Below, one piece after another: positions 9,292 to 17,391 of a DNA stretch of 64,000 nucleotides. The notes under the pieces are model-generated. The model worked only from the letters and a program-made list of their open reading frames with translations. It had not been told where the DNA came from and searched no databases. Within the stretch, counting starts at the first letter, position 1. Every line of letters begins with the position of its first letter. A program made the position numbers and the translations under genes. The DNA comes from Chitinophagales bacterium (GTDB lineage: Bacteria; Bacteroidota; Bacteroidia; Chitinophagales; LD1): contig JAEUVA010000012.1 in assembly GCA_016787045.1 (NCBI GenBank), positions 62,001 to 126,000 of the forward strand. Reading direction: 5' to 3'.

Positions 9292-11907
9292 ATGAAAGTA
9301 TTAGACATCAAAGTGATGAAAGGCCCCAACTACTGGAGTAACAAGCGACATAAGTTGATTGTAATGCGGTTGGATTTGGAAGACATAGAAGAAAAACCGA
9401 CCAATAAAATACCGGGCTTTAGTGAGCGGATAGAAAAGATGTTTCCGACCATGTACACCCACCGGTGCAGCGAGGGTGTAGAGGGCGGTTTTTTTAGCCG
9501 CGTGAAAGATGGCACGTGGATGGGACACGTGATTGAACATATTGCGTTAGAAATACAGACCCTTGCCGGCATGGATTGTGGTTTTGGCCGCACACGCGAA
9601 ACATCGCAACGCGGAGTGTATCACGTAGTTTTTTCATATTATGAAGAAAAAGCAGGTGTGTATGCTGCCAAAGAATCGGTAAAAATTGCTGAAGCACTCA
9701 TCAATAATACCGAATACGATTTAGCCAAAACCATACAAGAGCTACGTGAAATAAGAGAAGATGAGCGCCTTGGCCCATCTACGGGCTCCATAGTAGATGA
9801 AGCCGCTAAGCGAAAAATACCTTGGATACGCTTGAACAGACATTCGTTAGTACAACTTGGCTATGGCAAAAATCAACGCAGAATACAAGCCACAGTTGCT
9901 TCTACTACCTCTAACATAGCCGTAGAAATTGCCTGCGATAAAGAGGACACTAAAAACTTGCTTAGCGCTGCCGAAATACCTGTGCCACGCGGCTATGTGG
10001 TGTATGATGAAGAAGATTTGCAAAACACCATCAACAAAATTGGGTTCCCTGTTATTACCAAACCATTAGACGGCAACCACGGCAAAGGGGTAACCACCAA
10101 CCTGCGCACTATAGAAGATGCCATACGCGGTTTAGAGGCAGCAAAAAAGTATTCCCGGGCGGTGATATGCGAAAAATATATTACAGGTCGCGACCACCGC
10201 GTGTTGGTTATTAACTACAAGTTTGTAGCTGCTGCACTACGAACGCCTGCGGCAGTAATTGGCGATGGCAAACACACTATTCAGCAACTAATAGATATTG
10301 TAAACAGCGACCCGCGCAGAGGGTACGGCCACGAAAAAGTATTGACCGCTATTAAAGTGGACGACCAAACCGAAAACATTTTACAAAAAAACAACTACAC
10401 CCTAGAAACTGTGCTGACTATGGGTGAAGAATTGTGGTTGAAACCTACAGCCAATCTTTCTACAGGAGGTACGGCTACTGATGTGACCGATTTGGTGCAT
10501 CCGTCCAATGTGTTTATGTGCGAGCGCATTGCCCGCATTATCGGCTTAGATATATGTGGAATAGATATAATGGCTGATAACCTCAGTGAACCAATTGCAG
10601 AAACCGGTGGAGCTATTTTAGAAGTAAATGCAGCACCCGGTTTCCGGATGCACTTAGACCCCACCGATGGCATTGGGCGTAATGTAGCTGAGCCGGTGAT
10701 AGATATGCTGTATCCTCCGGGCTCTACTGCACGTATTCCGATTATTGCCATAACGGGTACCAACGGCAAAACCACCACAACTCGTTTAATAGCACATATT
10801 GTGAAACAAATGGGCTTTAAGGTGGGCTTCACCACTACAGATGGAGTTTACATTCAAAACCAACTGATGATGCGGGGCGATTGTACCGGACCGGTAAGTG
10901 CAGAGTTTGTTCTCAAAGACCCTACGGTAGATTTTGCCGTATTAGAATCTGCACGTGGTGGAATACTACGTGCCGGTTTAGGTTTTCATAACTGCGACTT
11001 AGCGGTTGTCACCAACATTGCTCCTGATCATTTGGGGTTACAAGGTATTGACACCCTGGAACAACTGGCCAGAGTAAAAGCCGTAGTACCCAAATCTGTA
11101 TTGCCCGAAGGTTACACCATCCTCAATGCCGATGATGATTTAGTGTACAAAATGCGCGATGAGTTGGAGTGCAAAATTGCGCTATTCAGCATGAACGAAA
11201 ACAATCCGCGCATACAAGAGCACTGCGCTAACAACGGCATTGCATGTGTGTACGAAAACGGATTTGTAACCATTTTAAAGGGCAACTGGAAAATCAGAAT
11301 TGATAAAGTGGTAAACATCCCCATTACCTTTGGCGGTAAGGCAGAATTCAACATTCAAAATACTTTGGCGGCTGTGCTCGCAGCATACTTACGCGATTTT
11401 AAAGTAGAAGATATAAAGCAAGCGTTAGAAACCTTCACCCCGTCACCGGCTCAAACACCGGGCAGAATGAACTTGTTCCAGTTTAAAAACTACAATGTAC
11501 TAATTGACTATGCGCACAATGCACACGGCATGAGAGCAATTGGCAAATACGTGAGCAAAGTGGATGCCCCGCACAAGGTGGGCATTATAGCCGGTGTAGG
11601 CGACCGCAGAGATGAAGACACGGTTCAATTGGCCGAAGAAGCAGCAAAAGTATTTGATGAAATTATTATCCGACAGGATAGAAACCTGCGCGGTAAAACC
11701 GAGGACGAAATTATTGCCCTGCTGACCAAAGGCATTCAAAATATTTCCCCCGATAAAAAAATCACCAACTTCAAAAACGAATCGGAGGCCATTGATTTTG
11801 CCATCAAAAATGCCAGCAAAGGTTCGTTTATTACCATTATTAGTGATGTAGTACCCGATGCCTTAGATCAGGTAATGAAATACAAAGAACAAGAAGAAAT
11901 GAGCTAA
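9292..11907 (+). CDS. cphA: Cyanophycin synthetase
   Basis: At 871 residues this has the length and three-part layout of CphA1. An N-terminal domain (about 1-160) is followed by an ATP-grasp domain (about 215-475, with KPLDGNHGKGV and DIMADN...EVNAAPG) that adds aspartate to the backbone. A Mur-ligase-like domain follows (about 480-871, P-loop GTNGKT at 489-494, later DYAHNAHG and DRRDED) that adds arginine to the side chain. The product is multi-L-arginyl-poly-L-aspartate, a nitrogen storage polymer held as cytoplasmic granules. The complete Mur domain argues against the shorter-acting CphA2 type, but I cannot prove primer dependence. Its stop lies 7 bases from the convergent aminotransferase-fold gene. 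Confidence 0.95.
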   Translation: MKVLDIKVMKGPNYWSNKRHKLIVMRLDLEDIEEKPTNKIPGFSERIEKMFPTMYTHRCSEGVEGGFFSRVKDGTWMGHVIEHIALEIQTLAGMDCGFGRTRETSQRGVYHVVFSYYEEKAGVYAAKESVKIAEALINNTEYDLAKTIQELREIREDERLGPSTGSIVDEAAKRKIPWIRLNRHSLVQLGYGKNQRRIQATVASTTSNIAVEIACDKEDTKNLLSAAEIPVPRGYVVYDEEDLQNTINKIGFPVITKPLDGNHGKGVTTNLRTIEDAIRGLEAAKKYSRAVICEKYITGRDHRVLVINYKFVAAALRTPAAVIGDGKHTIQQLIDIVNSDPRRGYGHEKVLTAIKVDDQTENILQKNNYTLETVLTMGEELWLKPTANLSTGGTATDVTDLVHPSNVFMCERIARIIGLDICGIDIMADNLSEPIAETGGAILEVNAAPGFRMHLDPTDGIGRNVAEPVIDMLYPPGSTARIPIIAITGTNGKTTTTRLIAHIVKQMGFKVGFTTTDGVYIQNQLMMRGDCTGPVSAEFVLKDPTVDFAVLESARGGILRAGLGFHNCDLAVVTNIAPDHLGLQGIDTLEQLARVKAVVPKSVLPEGYTILNADDDLVYKMRDELECKIALFSMNENNPRIQEHCANNGIACVYENGFVTILKGNWKIRIDKVVNIPITFGGKAEFNIQNTLAAVLAAYLRDFKVEDIKQALETFTPSPAQTPGRMNLFQFKNYNVLIDYAHNAHGMRAIGKYVSKVDAPHKVGIIAGVGDRRDEDTVQLAEEAAKVFDEIIIRQDRNLRGKTEDEIIALLTKGIQNISPDKKITNFKNESEAIDFAIKNASKGSFITIISDVVPDALDQVMKYKEQEEMS

Positions 11908-11914
11908 GCAAAGC

Positions 11915-13204
11915 TTACTTATCTTTTTTAGCTAATTGATGAATGGCGGAAACGAGGATATCTAGTTCTTTGTTTGAGGTGTAGATGTGTGGAGTAACTC
12001 TAACCCCCATTACTTTTTCTCGCATTACGTTAGTGGTGTGTAGTTTATGCTTCTCCAACAAAGTACTGACTAACTCCGGTGGGTTGGCGCCCTCTATGCC
12101 AAACGTAGCCAGTGCACCGCTGAACTGTGGGTTTAATGATGTGTAGAGTTTTACCCCTTGGATGTTTTTTACTTTCTCACACCAGTAGTTTTTTAAATAC
12201 CGCAGCCGCTCCACTTTGCGCTTGTTGCCCACTAACTCTTGAAAGTCTAACGCTGCATTGATTGCAAACTCTGCCGCAAACGAGCGGGTGCCCAAGCTTT
12301 CAAACTTGCGGATGTTATCGCCATCGGGCTCGGGAGCAGAGAGTAGTGCCCATACTTTTTTGATTTTATCTTTTTTGATAAACATAAAACCCGTACCAAA
12401 TGGAGCACCCAACCATTTATGTAATGAGGTGGCATAATAATCGCAATCTAACTCTGCAATGGTGTGTGGTATGTGCGCATACGTATGCGATGCATCTACA
12501 ATTACCTCGCAGCCATGTGCATGAGCCATATCTGCAATTTGACGAGCCGGCAAAATTTGCCCCGTCCAATTGAGCATGTGAGTTATGTGTACAATCTTGG
12601 TTTTGGGGGTAATGGCTTGCTTAAATTTTTGAACGATAGCTTCTTCGTTTTCTTCTGGTAAATCAAAATCTACCCAGTTTAGTTTTATGCCATCGCGTTT
12701 TTCGCGTTGCCGCCAGCCGTTCATCATGTTTGGATAATCGTACTTGCTTAATACCACTTCATCGCCTCGCTGCAAATCCAATCCAAAAATGATAGAGTTT
12801 AATCCCTCAGTAGTATTACGATTAATCGCTATTTCATCAATACTGCATCCCGCTGATTTAGCCATGCGCTCGCGCAGTTGCTCTCTATCTTTGTCTAGCA
12901 CATGCCACATGTAGTGCGAGGGCCCAAGGTTGCAAAACTTGTAATGCTTGATGTGTGCTTCTTGCACCGGTATGGGCTGCGGGCTTACACCACCGTTGTT
13001 GAGGTTTACAATTTCGTCTGAGAGTGTGTACTGGCTTCGGATAAAACTCCAAAACTCTTCGTCTTTTGCTGCTGCTGCCGTAGACAAATTTTTCAGTCTT
13101 TGGAGCTGCTCTGCAAAACGTTCGCGCAAACCACTATTGTAAAGAAACAAATATCCCGCGCCAGCTATTGCTGATGAATACAGAAAAGATTTGCGGGTAA
13201 CCAT
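11915..13204 (-). CDS. Class V aminotransferase-fold PLP enzyme (isopenicillin N epimerase-like)
   Basis: This is a PLP-dependent fold type I protein of 429 residues. The cofactor lysine is Lys263 in SLHKWLGAPFG, and Asp237 (VIVDASHTYAH) is the expected partner of the pyridine nitrogen. The subgroup looks like isopenicillin-N-epimerase/cysteine-desulfurase relatives (NLNNGGVSP near residue 68, NRNTTEGLN near 129). The N-terminus (MVTRKSFLYSSAIAGAGYLF) resembles a Tat-like or anchor segment but lacks a clear twin arginine, so export is uncertain. The substrate cannot be told from sequence. Nearness to cphA is tail-to-tail and does not imply a shared role. Confidence 0.8.
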   Translation of the reverse strand: MVTRKSFLYSSAIAGAGYLFLYNSGLRERFAEQLQRLKNLSTAAAAKDEEFWSFIRSQYTLSDEIVNLNNGGVSPQPIPVQEAHIKHYKFCNLGPSHYMWHVLDKDREQLRERMAKSAGCSIDEIAINRNTTEGLNSIIFGLDLQRGDEVVLSKYDYPNMMNGWRQREKRDGIKLNWVDFDLPEENEEAIVQKFKQAITPKTKIVHITHMLNWTGQILPARQIADMAHAHGCEVIVDASHTYAHIPHTIAELDCDYYATSLHKWLGAPFGTGFMFIKKDKIKKVWALLSAPEPDGDNIRKFESLGTRSFAAEFAINAALDFQELVGNKRKVERLRYLKNYWCEKVKNIQGVKLYTSLNPQFSGALATFGIEGANPPELVSTLLEKHKLHTTNVMREKVMGVRVTPHIYTSNKELDILVSAIHQLAKKDK

Positions 13205-13315
13205 CGCGTAATTTTGTATAGCTAATTTGCAATCTTTATTGACAATGTTGATTTTTTACAGCAAACCAAAAATCCTCTTGGTTGTTTACACCGTACATTA
13301 AAGGCATCTATTAGC

Positions 13316-15646
13316 ATGAAAAAAATTCATTACTTCTACACCACGTTTTTACTTGTTTTTGTTTACATCGTTTTTAGCTCTAATAGCGGTGGCCCTGCTA
13401 CAGTTGGCAACAGCGATTACACAGGAGCTCCCAGTGCCGGGCTATGTGGCAACTGCCATAGCGGTGGCGGTTTTGGCCAGGTAACGCTTAATATTCAGGT
13501 GTTTCAGCAAGGCACTACTACTCCGGTGAGTGAATATATAGGTGGTACTTCTTATGATGTACGGGTTACTGTTAACAAATCTGCCGGTAATCCTGCGGGA
13601 TATGGGTTCCAGTTAACCTGCCTAAGTACTCCGGGTAATCAACCGGCCGGCACTTATTCTAACCTTGCTACCAACGTAAAACAAAAAAACATTACCTCAG
13701 GTACGTTTAACGGCAGAAGGTATGTGGAGCAAAGTGGGGTAACCAACAACAACCAGTTTAATTTCAGATGGACAGCACCTACATCAGGAACCGGAAGTGT
13801 ACGTTTTTACGCTGCCGGAAATGCCGTAAATGGTGGCAGTAGCAGTGGCGATAATGCAGGCAGCACTACACTTACCTTAAACGAGTTAACACCACTATCT
13901 GTTAGCGGTAGCCAAACAGACGTATCTTGCTTTAACGGCAACAATGGTTCTGTAAACATAACTGTGATTGGTGGCTCTACTCCATATACTTTTTTATGGA
14001 ACGATGGCGCTACTACAGAAGACCGCACTAATCTCACTACAGGGTCATATACCGTTACAGTAACCGACAATGCATCTGCCACTGCTACAGCTACTTTTTC
14101 AATAGCGCAACCTCTTGAGCAACTCACCGTATCGGGTACTGTACTTAATGTAAATTGCAATGGGGGCAACAATGGTTCTATCATCACCAGTGTAAATGGA
14201 GGAACACCCAACTATACCTACAATTGGGGCGGTGGCATTACCACTGCAAATAGATCCAACCTTACTGCCGGTGGCTACAGCGTAACGGTTACCGACTCCA
14301 AATCGTGTACAGCAAGCGCAAGTTTTCAAGTAAGCCAGCCCACTGCGCTTGGCTCTACATTCAGTTTTTTACCCATACTTTGCTTTGGAGGCAATACCAC
14401 CATACAAGTTTCTCCAACAGGCGGCACCGCCCCTTACAATGTTACACCGAACAATTTTACAGTTAGCGCAGGCAATTACCTTTATACCGTTACTGACAAT
14501 AACAATTGCAGTACTACACTTAGTGTCAATGTGCCTCAACCTTCTGTGCTAAATGCAACGGCAAATGATATTACTATTCCTTGCAGTGGTGGCAGTGGCA
14601 CTTTTGCCGTGAGCGCAAATGGAGGCACTGCACCATACAGTGGTACTGGCAATTTTACAGTTACTACGCCAGGATCTTACAGTTACGTGGTAACCGATCA
14701 AAACGGATGCACAGCTACAGCCACAGCCAATGCGCAATCTAACACCGGACTTACATCCGCTGCCAACATACAGCAAGTGTCATGCAACAATGCTTGTGAT
14801 GGGAGTATAACAGTGAATGTAACCGGAGGAAACCCGCCATTTAACATCAATTGGAGCAGTGGCAATGGCAGCAATTTGTGTGTAGGCAGCTATCAGGTAA
14901 CCGTATCTGACAATTCCGGATGTCAATTGACCAACACCTATACCATAAACGAACCCACGGTACTGTCATCAAGTGTTTCAGCTTTGCCCATACTGTGTTA
15001 TGGTAATGGCGCAGAGCTAACTGCCAGTGCATCGGGAGGTACTTCGCCATACACTTTTGCTTGGAGTAACTTTGAGAATAGTCAGCAAACGACTGCCACC
15101 GCTGGAAACATTACGGTTACTGTAACCGATGCCAATTTGTGCAGCGCCACATCCAATCTAAATCTGCTACAGCCCGACTCACTTTCTATAACAGTAGTTG
15201 GAACAATCAAACCATCTGGCAGCACTTTAGGAGCTATTGATATTAATGTAACCGGTGGAGTGGCTCCCTATATCTACTCATGGAGCAACGGAAACATCAG
15301 TGAAGATATATCGGGATTAAACCCCGGAATTTATGACATTACGATTACTGATGCCAATCAATGCAATGCAGTATTAAGTGTTAGTTTGTTAGATGCTGTT
15401 GCTGTACCTAAAGTTACTAATGAAGATATAGCGGTGTACCCAAATCCGTTCAGCAATACACTACAGCTTTCGGTTAATGAAAAATCTGTGCTATATGTAT
15501 ACAACATGGTAGGTAAAATGGTTTTGACACAACAACTCAATGCGGGCATCAACACTATTTGGGCTACTGATTTAGCACCCTCACAATACATTATTGAGGT
15601 GCATGGCACCAAAAACACACTCCGAAAACTTTTAATAAAAAATTAA
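13316..15646 (+). CDS. Surface protein: choice-of-anchor V domain with CxxCH, seven SprB-type repeats, T9SS domain
   Basis: A signal peptide (residues 1-22, ending near FSSNSGG) is followed by a domain of about 170 residues that begins TGAPSAGLCGNCHSGG. This is the layout I associate with the choice-of-anchor V family, and it contains one CxxCH motif. From about residue 195 to 690 there are seven repeats of about 70 residues resembling SprB repeats: C-N/G-G near the start, then GGxxPYxxxW and SYxVTVTDxxxCxAT. The seventh lacks the first cysteine. The end (VYPNPFSNTLQL, YNMVGKMVL) is a T9SS sorting domain. It should be displayed on the cell surface, perhaps as an adhesin. Whether the single CxxCH carries haem is open. 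Confidence 0.88.
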   Translation: MKKIHYFYTTFLLVFVYIVFSSNSGGPATVGNSDYTGAPSAGLCGNCHSGGGFGQVTLNIQVFQQGTTTPVSEYIGGTSYDVRVTVNKSAGNPAGYGFQLTCLSTPGNQPAGTYSNLATNVKQKNITSGTFNGRRYVEQSGVTNNNQFNFRWTAPTSGTGSVRFYAAGNAVNGGSSSGDNAGSTTLTLNELTPLSVSGSQTDVSCFNGNNGSVNITVIGGSTPYTFLWNDGATTEDRTNLTTGSYTVTVTDNASATATATFSIAQPLEQLTVSGTVLNVNCNGGNNGSIITSVNGGTPNYTYNWGGGITTANRSNLTAGGYSVTVTDSKSCTASASFQVSQPTALGSTFSFLPILCFGGNTTIQVSPTGGTAPYNVTPNNFTVSAGNYLYTVTDNNNCSTTLSVNVPQPSVLNATANDITIPCSGGSGTFAVSANGGTAPYSGTGNFTVTTPGSYSYVVTDQNGCTATATANAQSNTGLTSAANIQQVSCNNACDGSITVNVTGGNPPFNINWSSGNGSNLCVGSYQVTVSDNSGCQLTNTYTINEPTVLSSSVSALPILCYGNGAELTASASGGTSPYTFAWSNFENSQQTTATAGNITVTVTDANLCSATSNLNLLQPDSLSITVVGTIKPSGSTLGAIDINVTGGVAPYIYSWSNGNISEDISGLNPGIYDITITDANQCNAVLSVSLLDAVAVPKVTNEDIAVYPNPFSNTLQLSVNEKSVLYVYNMVGKMVLTQQLNAGINTIWATDLAPSQYIIEVHGTKNTLRKLLIKN

Positions 15647-15651
15647 TACAA

Positions 15652-16131
15652 TCAGAAGTTATACAACATCTCTTTGTCATATCCGCCAATGCGAAACAGG
15701 ATAGATCCGCTGGCTGTAGAATCACTTTTCCATTTCAAGTCTTTACCGCTGAATTTAAGTAAAAACCGATGTTGTTCTTTGCAGGCAGGGTCGGCTTGCA
15801 ACAGTATCTTTAGTGAAGTTTTTGGGGGAAGCGATTTGGCCATTGCGCCATTCCAAACCAAGTTAAAATTATCAGCATCGCAGGCGTTAATTTTTCCGGT
15901 AAGAATCATAATGTCGCTGCCCAATACGTAGCATGTATCTACCCGAATGGCCTCTGTAGTGGCAGCAAACAACTCTTTATCTTTTATGATGTGTTGTGAC
16001 TTGGTACTTACCAAAGTGTCGTTTGTTGATGCGGTAGTAGCAGCGCTGCCTGACTTGTTGGTTTTGCATGCAAACAACACCAGCATAGCTGTAACAAATA
16101 ACAGGGACGTATGTAGATTCATTATTCTCAT
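15652..16131 (-). CDS. Small lipoprotein of unknown function
   Basis: This 159-residue product starts at ATG 16131, or at ATG 16122 (MNLHTSLLFV), which gives a more usual signal. A lipobox LLFVTAMLVLFAC places the lipidated cysteine near residue 22, followed by a Ser/Thr/Ala-rich tether. The rest is a small beta-rich domain with two further cysteines (NACDAD and DPACKE) and no family I recognise. It lies 20 bases downstream of the M42 peptidase gene on the same strand, so the two are probably co-transcribed. Placement in the inner or outer membrane cannot be decided. Confidence 0.75.
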   Translation of the reverse strand: MRIMNLHTSLLFVTAMLVLFACKTNKSGSAATTASTNDTLVSTKSQHIIKDKELFAATTEAIRVDTCYVLGSDIMILTGKINACDADNFNLVWNGAMAKSLPPKTSLKILLQADPACKEQHRFLLKFSGKDLKWKSDSTASGSILFRIGGYDKEMLYNF

Positions 16132-16151
16132 GATTGGAGAAGTAATGATAA

Positions 16152-17270
16152 CTATTTCAAATACTTAAAGTTGAAATTGGGTGAAAGACCTACCAAAGAT
16201 TCGTATATGAGCTTTATCACATTCTCTACATCATCAATAGCCACCATCTCTACCGTAGTATGCATGTAGCGTAATGGCAGCGAAATGAGTACAGATGGAA
16301 TACCGCCTTTAGTGTAAGCAAAGGCATCGGTATCGGTACCGGTAGCGCGCGAAGCAGCATCTATCTGTACTTTAATTTTCTGCTTCTTGGCTGTATCCAT
16401 CACAAAATCCAGTAATTTGTTATGCACAGCCGGACCTATGGTCAGCACCGGACCTTCACCCGATTTGTAGTCACCTTCCAGTATCTTATCTATCATTGGC
16501 GTATTGGTGTCGTGGCATACATCGGTAATAATGGCACAATCGGGGTGTATAGTGTGCGCCACCATTTCTGCACCGCGTAGGCCTACTTCCTCCTGTACTG
16601 CGTTTACGATATAGAGGGCAAAAGGCAGTTTCTTTTTATTCTCTTTAAGCAGGCGAGCTACTTTGGCAATCATAAAACCACCCACACGGTTATCTAATGC
16701 ACGGCCTACAAAGTAGCGGTTGTTTAGCTCCATAAACTCGTCCTGATAAGTGATTACACAGCCCACATGTATGCCCATATTTTCTACTTCTTTTTTGGTG
16801 GTAGCACCACAGTCCAAAAAGATATTCTTCATTTCAGGGGCTTGCTCTTTGCCGTCTTTGCGGGTATGTATGGCCGGCCAACCAAATACAGCAGGTATTT
16901 TTTTACCATCACGCAGATGTATCCATACTCGTTTAGAGGGGGCTATTTGATGATCACTGCCCCCATTTCTGCGTACGTATATCAATCCATTATCGGTAAT
17001 GTAAGATACGAACCATGAAATTTCATCGGCATGTGCCTCTATTACAACTTTAAATTTTGCTCCGGGGTTTATCACTCCGTAAACTGTTCCGTAGTTATCT
17101 ACTTCGTATTTATCAATAGCTGGTTTCAGGTATTCTAACCAAAGCTTTTGCCCTTCGGCTTCAAAACCAGTGGGCGATGGGTTATTGATATAGTTGGCGA
17201 AAAAGGTTTTGTCTTCGGTAGTAAGTAACGATTTTTTAGTAGGCGTTTTTGCTGATTTTTTGGTTGCCAT
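16152..17270 (-). CDS. M42-family metallo-aminopeptidase (glutamyl aminopeptidase / FrvX type)
   Basis: This cytosolic co-catalytic metallopeptidase has 372 residues. Metal and catalytic motifs in order are VIEAHADE (His80, Asp82), VGRALDNRVGG (bridging Asp), VQEEVGLRGAEM (catalytic Glu-Glu pair), a further Asp in AIITDVCHDTNTP, and a C-terminal PLRYMHTTVEM histidine. The family forms tetrahedral dodecamers that trim peptides from the N-terminus. The first 20 residues are a Lys/Thr-rich extension (MATKKSAKTPTKKS) not needed for the fold; a later start is possible but no good ATG is available. Confidence 0.9.
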   Translation of the reverse strand: MATKKSAKTPTKKSLLTTEDKTFFANYINNPSPTGFEAEGQKLWLEYLKPAIDKYEVDNYGTVYGVINPGAKFKVVIEAHADEISWFVSYITDNGLIYVRRNGGSDHQIAPSKRVWIHLRDGKKIPAVFGWPAIHTRKDGKEQAPEMKNIFLDCGATTKKEVENMGIHVGCVITYQDEFMELNNRYFVGRALDNRVGGFMIAKVARLLKENKKKLPFALYIVNAVQEEVGLRGAEMVAHTIHPDCAIITDVCHDTNTPMIDKILEGDYKSGEGPVLTIGPAVHNKLLDFVMDTAKKQKIKVQIDAASRATGTDTDAFAYTKGGIPSVLISLPLRYMHTTVEMVAIDDVENVIKLIYESLVGLSPNFNFKYLK

Positions 17271-17367
17271 GATAAAAGTTTAATATGCAAGAGTAGCAAT
17301 ATTTACGAAGTTTTACAGCCATTGGATTAGCGCAAAATCTTGTGTATAATGTACTCCTGCGTATGTA

Positions 17368-17375
17368 TATATTTG
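17368..17375 (+). promoter_or_regulatory. Candidate Bacteroidota promoter -7 element (TATATTTG)
   Basis: TATATTTG matches the TAnnTTTG -7 consensus of Bacteroidota and sits 17 bases before the ATG of the PNGase F-like gene. A TTG upstream (17340-17342) is further away than the usual 19-base spacing, so only the -7 element is convincing. Confidence 0.4.
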
Positions 17376-17391
17376 TCGTAGAAAAATTAGC

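Noticed and set aside
13900..15400. Regular repeat spacing suggesting a CRISPR array
   Set aside because: The repeats are degenerate at DNA level, about 210 bases long, and encode SprB-type protein repeats in frame.
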